A stretch of 59,511 nucleotides of DNA from positions 1 to 59,511 of the forward strand of contig JBMFKS010000005.1 in the NCBI GenBank assembly GCA_049972045.1, given 5' to 3'. Source of the stretch: SpSt-77 sp049972045 (GTDB taxonomy: Bacteria > Chloroflexota > Anaerolineae > B4-G1 > DUEL01). The first letter of the stretch is position 1. Each line of letters starts with the position of its first letter. Positions 15,999-24,482 of this stretch are shown piece by piece. The translations under genes were made by a program, and so were the position numbers. Under the pieces are notes generated by a model. That model saw only the letters and a list, made by a program, of their open reading frames with translations, had not been told where the DNA came from and made no database searches.

Positions 15999-17348
15999 AT
16001 GGCACTCACGGGCTTGCAAATTTACAAGTTACTCCCGCAAACGAACTGCAAAGAATGCGGGTTCCCCACCTGCCTGGCCTTTGCGATGAAACTGGCGGCC
16101 AAGCAGGCTGAACTCTCCGCCTGTCCCTACGTCTCCGAGGAGGCGAAGGCCCAACTGGACGCCGCCGCTGCGCCGCCTATCCGTCTGGTCTCCGTGGAGG
16201 GGCCCGGACACAAGGTGGAGGTGGGCAACGAGACGGTCATCTTCCGCCACGAGAAGACTTTCTATCACCCGCCGGGCCTCTTCCTGCGGGTGAAGGACGC
16301 CTGGCCCGTGGAGCAGGTGAAGGGCACGGCGAAGGAGGCGATGGATTACACCGTCACCTACGTGGGGATGAACTTGCACCTGGACGGCGTGGCAGTGGAG
16401 GCCGCTTCCGGCAGCCCGGAGACCTTCGTGGCGGCGGTGAAGGCGGTGCGGGAGGTGACCGACCGTCCCCTCATTCTGATGGCCTCGGATCCGGCGGTCC
16501 TGAAGGCCGGGCTGGCCGCGGCCGACGGCACCCGCCCTCTCCTCTACGCCGCCACGGCGGAGAACTGGCAGGCGGTGGCGGAAGTCGCCAAAGCGGCTAA
16601 CGCCCCTGTCGCCGTCCGGGCCGATTCTCTGGATGGCCTGGCCGACCTGACCGAGAAGGTGAAAGGCGCCGGCATCCAGGACATCGTGCTGGACCCCGGC
16701 GTGCGCGATCCGGCCGGGACGCTGACCACGCTCACCCATCTGCGCCGCCTGGCGCTGAAGAAGAACTTCCGCCCGTTGGGCTTCCCCATCATCACCTTCC
16801 CCGGCGAGGGCGCGTCGGATATGATAGAGGAAGCGCAACTGGCGGCGGAGCACATTGCCAAGTACGCGGGCTTCATCATCCTGGACCGCTTCGCGCCGGA
16901 GATGGTCTACGCGCTCCTGACCTGGCGGGTCAACGTCTACACCAACCCGCAGGAGCCCATCAAGGTCCAGCCGGGCATCTACGAGATCAACAACCCGACG
17001 GCCGACGCACCGGTGATGATCACCACCAACTTCTCCATCACCTACTTCTCCGTTGCCAATGAGGTGGACGGGAGCGGCATGCCGGGCTGGCTGCTGGTGG
17101 CGGACGCGGAGGGGATGAGCGTCCTCACCGCCTGGGCGGCGGGCAAGTTTGACGCCGAGAAGATCGCCAAGACGGTGAAAACCACCGGCATTGAGGAGAA
17201 GATCAACCACCGCAAACTCATCATCCCTGGCGCAGTCGCTGTCCTGATGGGCGAGGTGGAGGAGGAACTGCCGGGCTGGCAGATTCTGGTGGGCCCGCGA
17301 GAGGCAGTGGACCTGCCCGGGTATCTGAAGTTGTGGAAGTCGTTCTGA
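15999..17348 (+). CDS. acsC: Corrinoid iron-sulfur protein large subunit
   Basis: Carries the 4Fe-4S cluster and the cobamide of the corrinoid Fe-S protein (449 residues). The N-terminal cluster motif is complete: Cys17, Cys20, Cys25 and Cys42 (CX2CX4CX16C, within NCKECGFPTCLAF). A TIM-barrel domain follows from about residue 90 to 320. The C-terminal cobamide-binding domain includes NPTADAPVMITTNFSITYF and ends IPGAVAVLMGEVEEELPGW. CAAGGAGG lies before the ATG. It works with AcsD, AcsE and the reductive activator encoded downstream. Confidence 0.96.
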   Translation: MALTGLQIYKLLPQTNCKECGFPTCLAFAMKLAAKQAELSACPYVSEEAKAQLDAAAAPPIRLVSVEGPGHKVEVGNETVIFRHEKTFYHPPGLFLRVKDAWPVEQVKGTAKEAMDYTVTYVGMNLHLDGVAVEAASGSPETFVAAVKAVREVTDRPLILMASDPAVLKAGLAAADGTRPLLYAATAENWQAVAEVAKAANAPVAVRADSLDGLADLTEKVKGAGIQDIVLDPGVRDPAGTLTTLTHLRRLALKKNFRPLGFPIITFPGEGASDMIEEAQLAAEHIAKYAGFIILDRFAPEMVYALLTWRVNVYTNPQEPIKVQPGIYEINNPTADAPVMITTNFSITYFSVANEVDGSGMPGWLLVADAEGMSVLTAWAAGKFDAEKIAKTVKTTGIEEKINHRKLIIPGAVAVLMGEVEEELPGWQILVGPREAVDLPGYLKLWKSF

Positions 17349-17485
17349 TGGAGAGACGGGGGTTGCGGCGGCCCGGCCGCCGCAACCCTCATCTCCCCGA
17401 CCGTGATACCACGCCTGGGCCTTCGCGAAATCCTGGCCTTTGACCGCCATTTTGAGCCGATGCCGGGGGTGATTCGCTTGCCGTT

Positions 17486-17917
17486 GTGGGGAGCGGAGGA
17501 GCGGAGGAGCAGGGGAGCGGAGGGGTAAGGATAATTCAGGGGCATCGGGAATTGGAAGTGTATCGGCTGGCGTTTGATGCCGCGATGCGAATTTTCGCCG
17601 TCCCAAAGGTTTTTCCGCGGGAGGAGACCTACTCTCTGGTGGATCAGATTCGTCGGTCGTCCCGGTCCGTCTGTGCGAATATCGCGGAGGCATGGCGGAA
17701 GCGCCGGTACCAGGCGGCCTTCATCAGTAAGCTGAGCGATGCGGAAGCGGAGGCGGCCGAAACACAGGTTGGGCTCCCGTTCTTCGTGGAATGTGGCTAT
17801 CTGGCGCAGGAGGTCGGCCAGGAGTTGCATCGGGTCTACGACGATGTTATCGGCAAACTGGTCAATATGATCGCCCATCCCGCCCCGTGGCTGCTGTTCA
17901 GGAGGAGCACCCGATGA
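17486..17917 (+). CDS. Four-helix-bundle S23 (23S rRNA IVP-like) protein
   Basis: A 143-residue helical protein of the four-helix-bundle/S23 family, with ELEVYRLAFDAAMRIF, RRSSRSVCANIAEAW and KLSDAEAEAAETQVGLPF motifs. The family is often encoded in rRNA intervening sequences or as orphan genes; its molecular role is not known. The GTG start at 17486 is uncertain because the region is purine-rich repeat. Its stop overlaps the activator gene start (ATGA), so the two are translationally coupled. It is the first of four S23-family genes in the window. Confidence 0.75.
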   Translation: MGSGGAEEQGSGGVRIIQGHRELEVYRLAFDAAMRIFAVPKVFPREETYSLVDQIRRSSRSVCANIAEAWRKRRYQAAFISKLSDAEAEAAETQVGLPFFVECGYLAQEVGQELHRVYDDVIGKLVNMIAHPAPWLLFRRSTR

Positions 17918-19863
17918 GGCTCACCTCTGTCCCCGCGCACCCCGGCACCTCTGCCCCCGCAGTCGCTGTCGTCTTCCGTCCTGCCGAGAAACGGGTAGAG
18001 GTTCCGCCGGGCACCCTGCTCAGCGAGGCGGCCCGCCAAGCCGGGGTGGACATCCTGATGCCCTGCGGCGGGCAGGGGCGCTGCGGCCGCTGCGCGATAG
18101 TGGTGGAATCCGGCTCCGTCCGCCGCCGCTCCACCCAGCGCCTCACGCCGGACGACATCGCCGCCGGGTACGCGCTGGCCTGCCAGACCGTGGTGGAGAG
18201 CGACGTCGTCGTCTTCGTCCCGCCCCAGGAGCGGATTGAGCGCCGTATCCAAGAGACCAAGCGCGCGGCAAAGATAGAACTCCCGTTCCCCTACGACCGC
18301 CACGACCAGCCGCTGCGCAAGTTCGCCGTCACCCTGGAACCCCCCTCCCTGGCCGACCAGACCGACGACTGGTCCCGGCTCCAGCGGGAGATGGCCCGCC
18401 GCTACGGGATCCGGGACCTCCAGGCATCGCTCCCTGTCCTGCGGAAACTCCCCCGCGCCCTGCGAGAGGGAAACTGGACGGTCACCACGGTGGTGGAAAT
18501 GGATGCGTGGGACCGTCCGGAGGGGCCGCCACGGCTGATAGACGTCCTGCCGGGAGAGCATCTGGAGAGCCTCTGGGCCGTGGCCATTGACATCGGCACC
18601 ACCAGCAACGTCGTCTGGTTGGTGGACCTGATGCAGGGGCGGGTGATGGCCCAGGCCGCCGACTACAACGGTCAGATCGCCCGTGGGGAGGACGTCATCT
18701 CCCGCATCATCTACGCCTCTAAGGGGAACGGCCTGCAGGAACTCCAGGAACTGGTGATGAGCACGCTGAACCGGCTCATCGCCCAGGTGGCTGCGGAGCA
18801 GAACATCCGCCCGGACGAAATCTACAAGGCGACCGTTGCCGGCAACACCACGATGATCCACCTCTTCGCAGGCATCCCGCCGGAGTCCATTCGGCTGATG
18901 CCCTTCATCCCGGTGGTCAACCACGTGCCCACCTTCCCCGCCCGGGAGGTCGGCCTGGGGATCCACCCGGAGGGGACGGTGGACTGTCTGCCCGGCATCG
19001 CCTCCTACGTGGGCGCGGACATCACCGCCGGGGTGCTCAGTTCCGGCCTCTGCGACTCGGACGAATTGACGCTCTTCATAGACGTGGGCACCAACGGGGA
19101 GATGGTGCTGGGGGATTGCTCCTGGCTGATCTCCTGCGCCTGCTCCGCCGGTCCGGCCTTTGAGGGCGCAGGGGTCGTCCACGGGATGCGCGCGACCGCG
19201 GGGGCGATTGAGGAGGTCTGGATCCACCCCCAGACCTACGAGGCGGCCTACAAGGTCATCGGCGACGAGCGGCCCCGGGGCATCTGCGGCTCCGGCCTGA
19301 TCACGCTCCTGGCGGAGATGTTCGTCAACGGGGTGGTGGATAAAAGCGGGAACATCAACCTGGACCTGCCCACGAAGCGGGTGCGGCGGGGGGAGCACGG
19401 GCCGGAGTACGTCGTCGCCTGGGCGGATGAGACGGCGACGGGCCGCGATATCGTCATCACCGCGGTGGACATAGACAACCTGATGCGGGCCAAGGCGGCC
19501 ATTTACGCCGGATTCTCCGTCCTGGCCCGAAGCGTTGGCCTGAGCCTGCAGGATGTTCAGCGGGTGCTCATCGGCGGCGCGTTCGGCCAGTACATCAACG
19601 TGGAGAAGGCCATTCAGATCGGCATGCTCCCGGACATGCCCTACGATCGCTTCCATTTCCTGGGCAACACCTCAGTGCGGGGGGCGTACTATGCGCTGGC
19701 TTCCCGCGAGATGCGCCGCCGAGTGACCGAGGTAGGCCGGATGATGACCTACCTGGAACTCTCGGCCGACAATACGTTCTTTGACGAGTTCAACGCGGCC
19801 CTCTTCCTGCCGCACACCGACCTGAGCCAGTTCCCGTCGGTGGCGGCGCTGGTGGAGGAATAA
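17914..19863 (+). CDS. acsV: Reductive activator of the corrinoid protein (RACo/AcsV type)
   Basis: ATP-dependent ASKHA protein that re-reduces accidentally oxidised Co(II) of the corrinoid Fe-S protein. It has 649 residues. The N-terminal plant-type 2Fe-2S domain has Cys51, Cys57 and Cys60 (PCGGQGRCGRC) with a fourth Cys in ALACQT near 90. A linker runs to about 210. The C-terminal ASKHA domain starts WAVAIDIGTTSNVVWLVDL near 225 and includes IDVGTNGEMVLGD and VLIGGAFGQYINVEKAI. The start has GGAGG eight bases upstream. Lies two genes after acsD and directly after an S23 gene. Confidence 0.93.
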   Translation: MRLTSVPAHPGTSAPAVAVVFRPAEKRVEVPPGTLLSEAARQAGVDILMPCGGQGRCGRCAIVVESGSVRRRSTQRLTPDDIAAGYALACQTVVESDVVVFVPPQERIERRIQETKRAAKIELPFPYDRHDQPLRKFAVTLEPPSLADQTDDWSRLQREMARRYGIRDLQASLPVLRKLPRALREGNWTVTTVVEMDAWDRPEGPPRLIDVLPGEHLESLWAVAIDIGTTSNVVWLVDLMQGRVMAQAADYNGQIARGEDVISRIIYASKGNGLQELQELVMSTLNRLIAQVAAEQNIRPDEIYKATVAGNTTMIHLFAGIPPESIRLMPFIPVVNHVPTFPAREVGLGIHPEGTVDCLPGIASYVGADITAGVLSSGLCDSDELTLFIDVGTNGEMVLGDCSWLISCACSAGPAFEGAGVVHGMRATAGAIEEVWIHPQTYEAAYKVIGDERPRGICGSGLITLLAEMFVNGVVDKSGNINLDLPTKRVRRGEHGPEYVVAWADETATGRDIVITAVDIDNLMRAKAAIYAGFSVLARSVGLSLQDVQRVLIGGAFGQYINVEKAIQIGMLPDMPYDRFHFLGNTSVRGAYYALASREMRRRVTEVGRMMTYLELSADNTFFDEFNAALFLPHTDLSQFPSVAALVEE

Positions 19864-19867
19864 TTCG

Positions 19868-20269
19868 GTGGACGTTGAACGGGTTGTCCAGTACTGGTTG
19901 ACAACTGCTGCCGACGATTGGACAGCCGCAGAGCACCTGTTGCAGAGCGGGGATTACCCCCACGCGCTGTTCTTTGCTCATCTCTATCTAGAAAAACTGC
20001 TGAAAGCGCTGATTGTTCGTTCTACCGGCGCGCATGCGCCGATCAGCCATCAACTGCGTTATCTGGCAGAGAAAGCAGGCCTGGAATTAAGTTCGGAACA
20101 GGAAGCGTTTCTGATACGGGTGACCGAATATGCTGTCCGGACCCGGTATCCGGATATGGCGTTACAGTTCAAGCGGCAGTGCACACGGGAGTTTTGTGCT
20201 GGGGAAATGGAGCAGGTCAGGGAGTTTGGGCGATGGATAGAGCAGAAGATCAGGTCCTGGAAATCGTAG
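19868..20269 (+). CDS. HEPN-domain toxin
   Basis: A 133-residue HEPN protein with a GTG start four bases after the activator gene stop. Core motif HALFFAHLYLEKLLKALIVRS, followed by HQLRYLAEKAGL. Predicted RNase toxin of a HEPN-MNT pair. Here HEPN comes first, the reverse of the pair between cooS and acsB. It overlaps the MNT gene by 37 bases. Confidence 0.85.
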   Translation: MDVERVVQYWLTTAADDWTAAEHLLQSGDYPHALFFAHLYLEKLLKALIVRSTGAHAPISHQLRYLAEKAGLELSSEQEAFLIRVTEYAVRTRYPDMALQFKRQCTREFCAGEMEQVREFGRWIEQKIRSWKS

Positions 20270-20550
20270 AGCATTTTCTGCGGGAGTTAGAGAAGGCGGG
20301 GATCCGGCTGACAGCGGCCTATTTGTACGGGTCGTACGCCGGTGGTTCTGCACGCCCGGATAGCGATATAGACGTGGCGCTTGTTTCCGAAGATTTTACC
20401 GGTGACTGGCTGGAGGACCACCGGAGGATCCTTTCAGCCCTGCTACAGAGCGATTCGCGAATAGAACCGGTGCGCTTCCGCCCTGAGGAGTTCTGTAATG
20501 AGCACCCGCTGGCCTGGGAGATTCGGACGAAGGGGCGAAGATTGCGGTAA
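20233..20550 (+). CDS. MNT-type nucleotidyltransferase antitoxin
   Basis: A 105-residue minimal nucleotidyltransferase with YGSYAGGSARPDSDIDVALV. ATG 20233 lies inside the end of the HEPN gene and fits the family N-terminus (a longer frame reads HEPN DNA out of frame). Probable antitoxin to the upstream HEPN protein. It ends 10 bases before cooC. Confidence 0.85.
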   Translation: MDRAEDQVLEIVEHFLRELEKAGIRLTAAYLYGSYAGGSARPDSDIDVALVSEDFTGDWLEDHRRILSALLQSDSRIEPVRFRPEEFCNEHPLAWEIRTKGRRLR

Positions 20551-20560
20551 GGAGGAATCG

Positions 20561-21346
20561 TTGACCGTTACCATCGCGCTGGCTGGAAAAGGAGGTACCG
20601 GAAAGACCACCGTCGCGGCCTGCCTCATCCGCTACTTGCTGGAGGAGCGGGGGGGCTCCGTGCTGGCCATTGACGCCGACCCGGCGATGAACCTGCCGCT
20701 GGTCCTGGGCATGGAGGTGGAGACCACCGTCGGCGACATCCGCGAGGATATGCTGGACCTGGTCCAGTCCAGCGGGGCGCTGGCGGGCTCCATGCCCGGC
20801 GGGATGAGCAAGCAGGACTACCTGGACTATCAGGTGAAGATGGCCCTGGTGGAGGGGGAGGAGGTGGACTTGCTGGCGATGGGGCGTCCGGAGGGGCCGG
20901 GCTGCTACTGCGCGGCCAACCAGATGCTCCGGCTCATCGTGGACCGGCTGAGTGCCAATTACGACTACGTGGTCATTGACAACGAGGCTGGGATGGAGCA
21001 CCTCAGCCGCCGCACCACCCGTGACGTGGACGTCCTTCTCCTGGTGACCGACCCGACCCAGCGGGGCGTCGCCGCCGCCAAAGAGATGGCGCGGATGGTC
21101 CCCGGGCTGGATATCCGGGTGGGGCGGGTCTATCTGGTGGTGAACCGGGTGCGGGACGGACTTCCGCCGCCGCTGGCGGAGGCCGTCGCCCGGACCGGCC
21201 TGGAACTGATCGGGACGGTGCCGGAGGACCCCGCGATGGCAGAGTTTGAGGTCAGCGGCCGCCCGCTGATCCAGTTGCCGTCGGAGACGGCGGTCTACCG
21301 GGCGGTACGGGAGATCGCGCGGAAGGTGCTGGGAGGGAAGGAATGA
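20561..21346 (+). CDS. cooC: CO dehydrogenase nickel-insertion ATPase
   Basis: MinD-like ATPase CooC/AcsF needed to load nickel into CODH/ACS (261 residues). The deviant Walker A is GKGGTGKTT at about residues 9-17. The dimer-interface metal site Cys-Tyr-Cys is at 115-117 in GPGCYCAAN, matching the CxC of known CooC proteins. DNEAGMEHLSRRTTRDVD provides the switch region. It starts with TTG at 20561, supported by AAGGAGGAATCG. It overlaps the next gene by ATGA. Located after the activator and a HEPN-MNT pair, away from cooS. Confidence 0.95.
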   Translation: MTVTIALAGKGGTGKTTVAACLIRYLLEERGGSVLAIDADPAMNLPLVLGMEVETTVGDIREDMLDLVQSSGALAGSMPGGMSKQDYLDYQVKMALVEGEEVDLLAMGRPEGPGCYCAANQMLRLIVDRLSANYDYVVIDNEAGMEHLSRRTTRDVDVLLLVTDPTQRGVAAAKEMARMVPGLDIRVGRVYLVVNRVRDGLPPPLAEAVARTGLELIGTVPEDPAMAEFEVSGRPLIQLPSETAVYRAVREIARKVLGGKE

Positions 21347-21555
21347 GCACGCGGTTTTTTACGGCGATCATTCGTAGAGAGGAAGACCTCTATGTGGCGG
21401 AATGTCCGGAGGTAGGTACGGTCAGTCAGGGATACACCATTGAGGAGGCTATTGCGAACTTAAGGGAAGCAACCGAGTTGTATCTGGAGGAGTTTCCCTT
21501 GCCGGAGGCAGGTCGTCCCTTTTGGACCACTTTTGAGGTAGCCGTTCATGCCTAA
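21343..21555 (+). CDS. hicB: HicB-like antitoxin
   Basis: A 70-residue protein with the partial RNase-H-like HicB fold: FFTAIIRREEDLYVAECPEV, then VSQGYTIEEAIANLREATELYL. It lacks a C-terminal DNA-binding domain. The start overlaps the cooC stop (ATGA) and the end overlaps hicA by 8 bases. This makes a three-gene coupled string, cooC-hicB-hicA. Confidence 0.88.
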   Translation: MSTRFFTAIIRREEDLYVAECPEVGTVSQGYTIEEAIANLREATELYLEEFPLPEAGRPFWTTFEVAVHA

Positions 21556-21781
21556 ACTACGGCGGGTATCTGGTTGGGACGCCGTCCGCGCTCTGGAGCG
21601 ACTGGGGTTTGTGCAGGTGCGCCAGCGGGGTAGCCATGTGGTCTTGAAAAAGCACATTCCGGAGGGGGCGGTCGGATGTGTTGTGCCCCTCCATCGGGAA
21701 CTGGCCATCGGGACTCTGCGAGGTATTCTGAGACAGGCCAGAATTACCCCGGAGGAGTTCCTTGCGAGTCTGGAGGGTTAG
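21548..21781 (+). CDS. hicA: HicA-like mRNA interferase toxin
   Basis: A 77-residue double-stranded-RNA-binding-like toxin with the catalytic His in RQRGSHVVLKK and the conserved VVPLHRELAIGTLRGILRQA. HicA cleaves mRNA in ribosome-dependent or independent fashion and is blocked by HicB. It ends 30 bases before acsE. Confidence 0.9.
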   Translation: MPKLRRVSGWDAVRALERLGFVQVRQRGSHVVLKKHIPEGAVGCVVPLHRELAIGTLRGILRQARITPEEFLASLEG

Positions 21782-21811
21782 AAATCTCTCACGTGCTTCA
21801 GGGAGGTAGAC

Positions 21812-22735
21812 ATGTACATTATCGCCGAGAATGTTCACATTATCTCGCCAAAAGTCAAGGAGGCCATCGCCAACCGGGACGCAAAGTTCTTCCAGGACCT
21901 GGCCGTCCGGCTGGTGGATGCCGGGGCGAGCGCGATTGACCTGAACATCGGCCCCCAGAAGAAGGCCGGGCACGAGATTTTGCCCTGGCTGGCAGAGGCG
22001 GTGCAGCAGGTGGTGGACGTCCCCCTCTGCTTTGACACCACCAATCTGGCGGCTATTGAGGCGGCCTGCGAGGTGGTGACCAAAGCCCAGCCCATCATCA
22101 ATTCCACCTCGGCGGCGCCGGAGCGGCTGGAGAAGGTCCCCCTGGTCGCCAAGAAATACAACACCCGGCTCATCGCCCTTACGATGGGGGAGGGGATGAT
22201 CCCGGTCAAGGCGGAGGAGCGGGTCAACATCGCCCTGGAGACTATCATCCCCCGCATGCTGGAGATTGACTTTCCCATCAGCGACCTCATCTTTGATCCG
22301 CTGGTGCTGACTGTCTCCGGCTGTCAGGAGTATTGCCCGGAGTTCATGGACGCAGTGCGGATGCTCAAGTACGCGTGGGACCCGCCGCCGTTGACCAACG
22401 GGGGACTTTCCAACGTCTCCAACCAGGTCCCGTCCGAACTGCGCCCCCTCCTCAACCGCACCTATATGGTGATGATTATGGGTGCAGGGATTGACATGGT
22501 CATTGCCGACCCCCTGGACCGGCAACTAATGGAGTGGATCCGCATCGTGGAGCAGCGGGACGACTCCACGCCGGTGGGCCGCCTGCTGCTGAGAATTCAC
22601 GACCGCATCGCGGCCGGGGAGGAGCCCCAGCCCGAAGACGTGGACTTCTCCGATCCGGAGCAGGTGGACATCTGGAAGACGGTCCAGGTGCTGCTGAACA
22701 AGGTCATTTTCACGCCGTCGTATCTGAAGCTCTGA
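21812..22735 (+). CDS. acsE: Methyl-THF:corrinoid iron-sulfur protein methyltransferase
   Basis: Pterin-binding TIM barrel that moves the methyl group from methyl-THF to the corrinoid Fe-S protein. Conserved strands include AENVHIISPKVKEAI, GASAIDLNIGPQKK, PLCFDTTNLAAIEA, PIINSTSA, PLVLTVSGCQE and GLSNVSNQVP. It has 307 residues against about 262 in Moorella. The extra 40 or so residues lie near the C-terminus, between IADPLDRQLM and VLLNKVIFTPSYLK. GGGAGGTAGAC is just upstream of the ATG. Context and motifs favour AcsE over a methionine-synthase-type or methylamine enzyme. Confidence 0.93.
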   Translation: MYIIAENVHIISPKVKEAIANRDAKFFQDLAVRLVDAGASAIDLNIGPQKKAGHEILPWLAEAVQQVVDVPLCFDTTNLAAIEAACEVVTKAQPIINSTSAAPERLEKVPLVAKKYNTRLIALTMGEGMIPVKAEERVNIALETIIPRMLEIDFPISDLIFDPLVLTVSGCQEYCPEFMDAVRMLKYAWDPPPLTNGGLSNVSNQVPSELRPLLNRTYMVMIMGAGIDMVIADPLDRQLMEWIRIVEQRDDSTPVGRLLLRIHDRIAAGEEPQPEDVDFSDPEQVDIWKTVQVLLNKVIFTPSYLKL

Positions 22736-22803
22736 ACGTGATTTGTGATTAGAGCGGCGCGGGGGAGCGGGCCGGATGGACTACTGAGGAATGGGAGGCC
22801 CAG

Positions 22804-23227
22804 GTGCCGGAGGAAATTCGCCGGGATCCCCTCTGGCAGATGGAGGCGTATCGGCTGGCCCTGTATTTCTATGACCTAGTGGTTAGTCAACTTATGGGTC
22901 CGAATTGCCGACGCGGCCAGAGGCCCATGCAGGCCCCAAGTAGGGCAACTGCGAGCAGTTGCCCTACGGGGTTGGGCGATTGCCGAGCAGTTGATCCGCA
23001 GCGCGGGTTCTATCGCGGCGAACATTAAAGAGGGCTACGGTCGGGGTCTGGGCCGACAGTTTGCTCAATTCCTGGGCTATTCCCTCGGTTCCACCCGGGA
23101 GAGCCGTGGCTGGTATGATCGGGGTCGCAGACTTCTGGACCTGGAGACCATCCGTCACCGCTATCGCATCCTGACCCAGATCATCCGCCTCCTGACGGTC
23201 GCCGTTCGCCAGCAGCGCAATCCCTAA
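22804..23227 (+). pseudogene. S23 four-helix-bundle gene broken by a dispersed element
   Basis: GTG 22804 (after GGGAGG) begins a normal S23-type N-terminus, RRDPLWQMEAYRLALYFYDL, which runs straight into the dispersed element at 22877. After the element, AIAEQLIRSAGSIAANIKEG resumes the family sequence in another frame and continues with FAQFLGYSLGSTRESRGWY to a stop at 23227. The insertion, probably with loss of a short native segment, has destroyed the gene. It lies between acsE and folD. Confidence 0.85.
22877..22967 (+). repeat. Dispersed hairpin element, copy 2 (inside a gene)
   Basis: Begins TAGTGGTTAGTCAAC, then ATGGGTCCGAATTGCCGACG, GGCCCATGCAGGCC and the terminal hairpin TAGGGCAACTG-CGAG-CAGTTGCCCTA. 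Same orientation as copy 1. It interrupts an S23 gene. Confidence 0.9.
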
Positions 23228-23275
23228 TCCCTAATCCCTAATCCCTAATCCTAATCCCTAATCCCTAATCCCTAA
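23222..23275. repeat. CCCTAAT heptamer tandem repeat
   Basis: Seven CCCTAAT units plus one six-base variant (CCTAAT) and a degenerate final unit, directly after the broken S23 gene and before folD. It resembles telomere-like microsatellites but is probably a slippage-prone intergenic repeat. Confidence 0.9.
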
Positions 23276-23292
23276 AATCTTCGGAGGGAACT

Positions 23293-24180
23293 ATGACCGC
23301 AACCCTGATAGACGGCAATGCTGTCGCCGCCGCCATTCATCAAGAGATTATCGCCGAGGTGGAGGAACTGAAGGCCAAACACGGCATCGTCCCCGGCCTG
23401 GCGACGGTGCTGGTGGGCACCAATCCTGCCTCTCAGTTCTACGTCCGCTCCAAGCAGAAGAAGTGCGCCGAAGTAGGCATCCGCTCCTTCGGCTACGATC
23501 TGCCAGAGACCGCTACTCAGGAGGAGGTGGAGGGACTGGTGCGGGAACTGGGGGCCAACCCCGACGTTCACGGCATCCTGGTCCAGCTGCCCCTGCCACG
23601 CCACCTGGACGAGAAGCGGGTGCTGAGCGCGATCCCCATTGAGAAAGACGTGGACGGCTTCCACCCGGTCAACATCGGCGAACTGGGGATGAAGGGCCGG
23701 GAGCCCAAATTCGTGCCCTGTACGCCGGCCGGCTGCATTGAGTTGCTGGACCGGTACAACATTGAGATCGCCGGGAAGGAGGCGGTGGTCCTGGGCCGGA
23801 GCAACATCGTCGGGCTGCCGGTTTCCATGCTGCTCCTGAAGCGGGACGCAACGGTGACCATCTGCCACTCCCGCTCCCATGACCTGCCCGCCATCTGCCG
23901 CCGCGCCGACATCCTCATCGCCGCCGTCGGCCGCCCCAGGATGGTCAAGGCCGACTGGGTGAAACCCGGCGCGGCCGTCATTGATGTGGGCATCAACCGG
24001 GTGGACGACCCCACCGCCAAGCAGGGCTACCGCATCGTCGGCGACGTGGACTTTGATGAGGTCAAAGAGGTGGCGGGATACCTGACCCCGGTGCCCGGCG
24101 GTGTCGGCCCCATGACCATCGCCATGCTTCTGAAGAACACGCTGACGGCAGCCAAGCGGGCGGCGGGATTAATACCGTAG
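23293..24180 (+). CDS. folD: Methylene-THF dehydrogenase / methenyl-THF cyclohydrolase
   Basis: Bifunctional FolD (295 residues) converts formyl-derived methenyl-THF to methylene-THF with NAD(P)H. The catalytic Lys is in YVRSKQKKCAEVGI near residue 55, and the Asp-containing DVDGFHPVNIGEL is near 120. Other motifs are the Rossmann loop VVLGRSNIVGLPVSMLL, the HSRSHDL nucleotide-binding segment, and C-terminal YLTPVPGGVGPMTIAMLL. GGAGG precedes the ATG. With fhs it covers the middle of the methyl branch; the next enzyme (methylene-THF reductase) is not recognised in the window. Confidence 0.97.
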   Translation: MTATLIDGNAVAAAIHQEIIAEVEELKAKHGIVPGLATVLVGTNPASQFYVRSKQKKCAEVGIRSFGYDLPETATQEEVEGLVRELGANPDVHGILVQLPLPRHLDEKRVLSAIPIEKDVDGFHPVNIGELGMKGREPKFVPCTPAGCIELLDRYNIEIAGKEAVVLGRSNIVGLPVSMLLLKRDATVTICHSRSHDLPAICRRADILIAAVGRPRMVKADWVKPGAAVIDVGINRVDDPTAKQGYRIVGDVDFDEVKEVAGYLTPVPGGVGPMTIAMLLKNTLTAAKRAAGLIP

Positions 24181-24209
24181 AGGCTTGCCGCTCCAATTGG
24201 GGAGAACCT

Positions 24210-24482
24210 ATGGCCGAAATGGCGACACTTCAGATCCGGGTTCCACAGGAATGGGCGAAGGTCCTGGAAGACCAGACCGCGCTCCTGGAGATCATCGGGC
24301 TGGGTCTGGAGGAATATCGCATCCGGCGGGCGCTACTGCTGTATCAGAAGGGGGCCGGCTCATTGGGCTATGGGGCCGAGGTGGTGGGGATTCCCGAGCG
24401 GGTGCTGATGGAAGAGGCCCGGCGGAGGGGAATACTTCCTCATTACGAGGAACGCTTCGTGGAGCAGGACCTGGGCCAATGA
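24210..24482 (+). CDS. UPF0175 antitoxin-like protein
   Basis: A 90-residue UPF0175 protein with the helical pattern LGLEEYRIRRALLLYQKG, AEVVGIPERVLMEEARRRGI and a terminal EERFVEQDL. Family members pair with DUF3368 PIN toxins. The stop overlaps the start of the PIN remnant by ATGA. Located between folD and hdrC. Confidence 0.8.
   Translation: MAEMATLQIRVPQEWAKVLEDQTALLEIIGLGLEEYRIRRALLLYQKGAGSLGYGAEVVGIPERVLMEEARRRGILPHYEERFVEQDLGQ

Noticed and set aside
23222..23275. Telomere or replication-related element
   Set aside because: The CCCTAAT array is short, imperfect and within an operon; a simple slippage repeat explains it.
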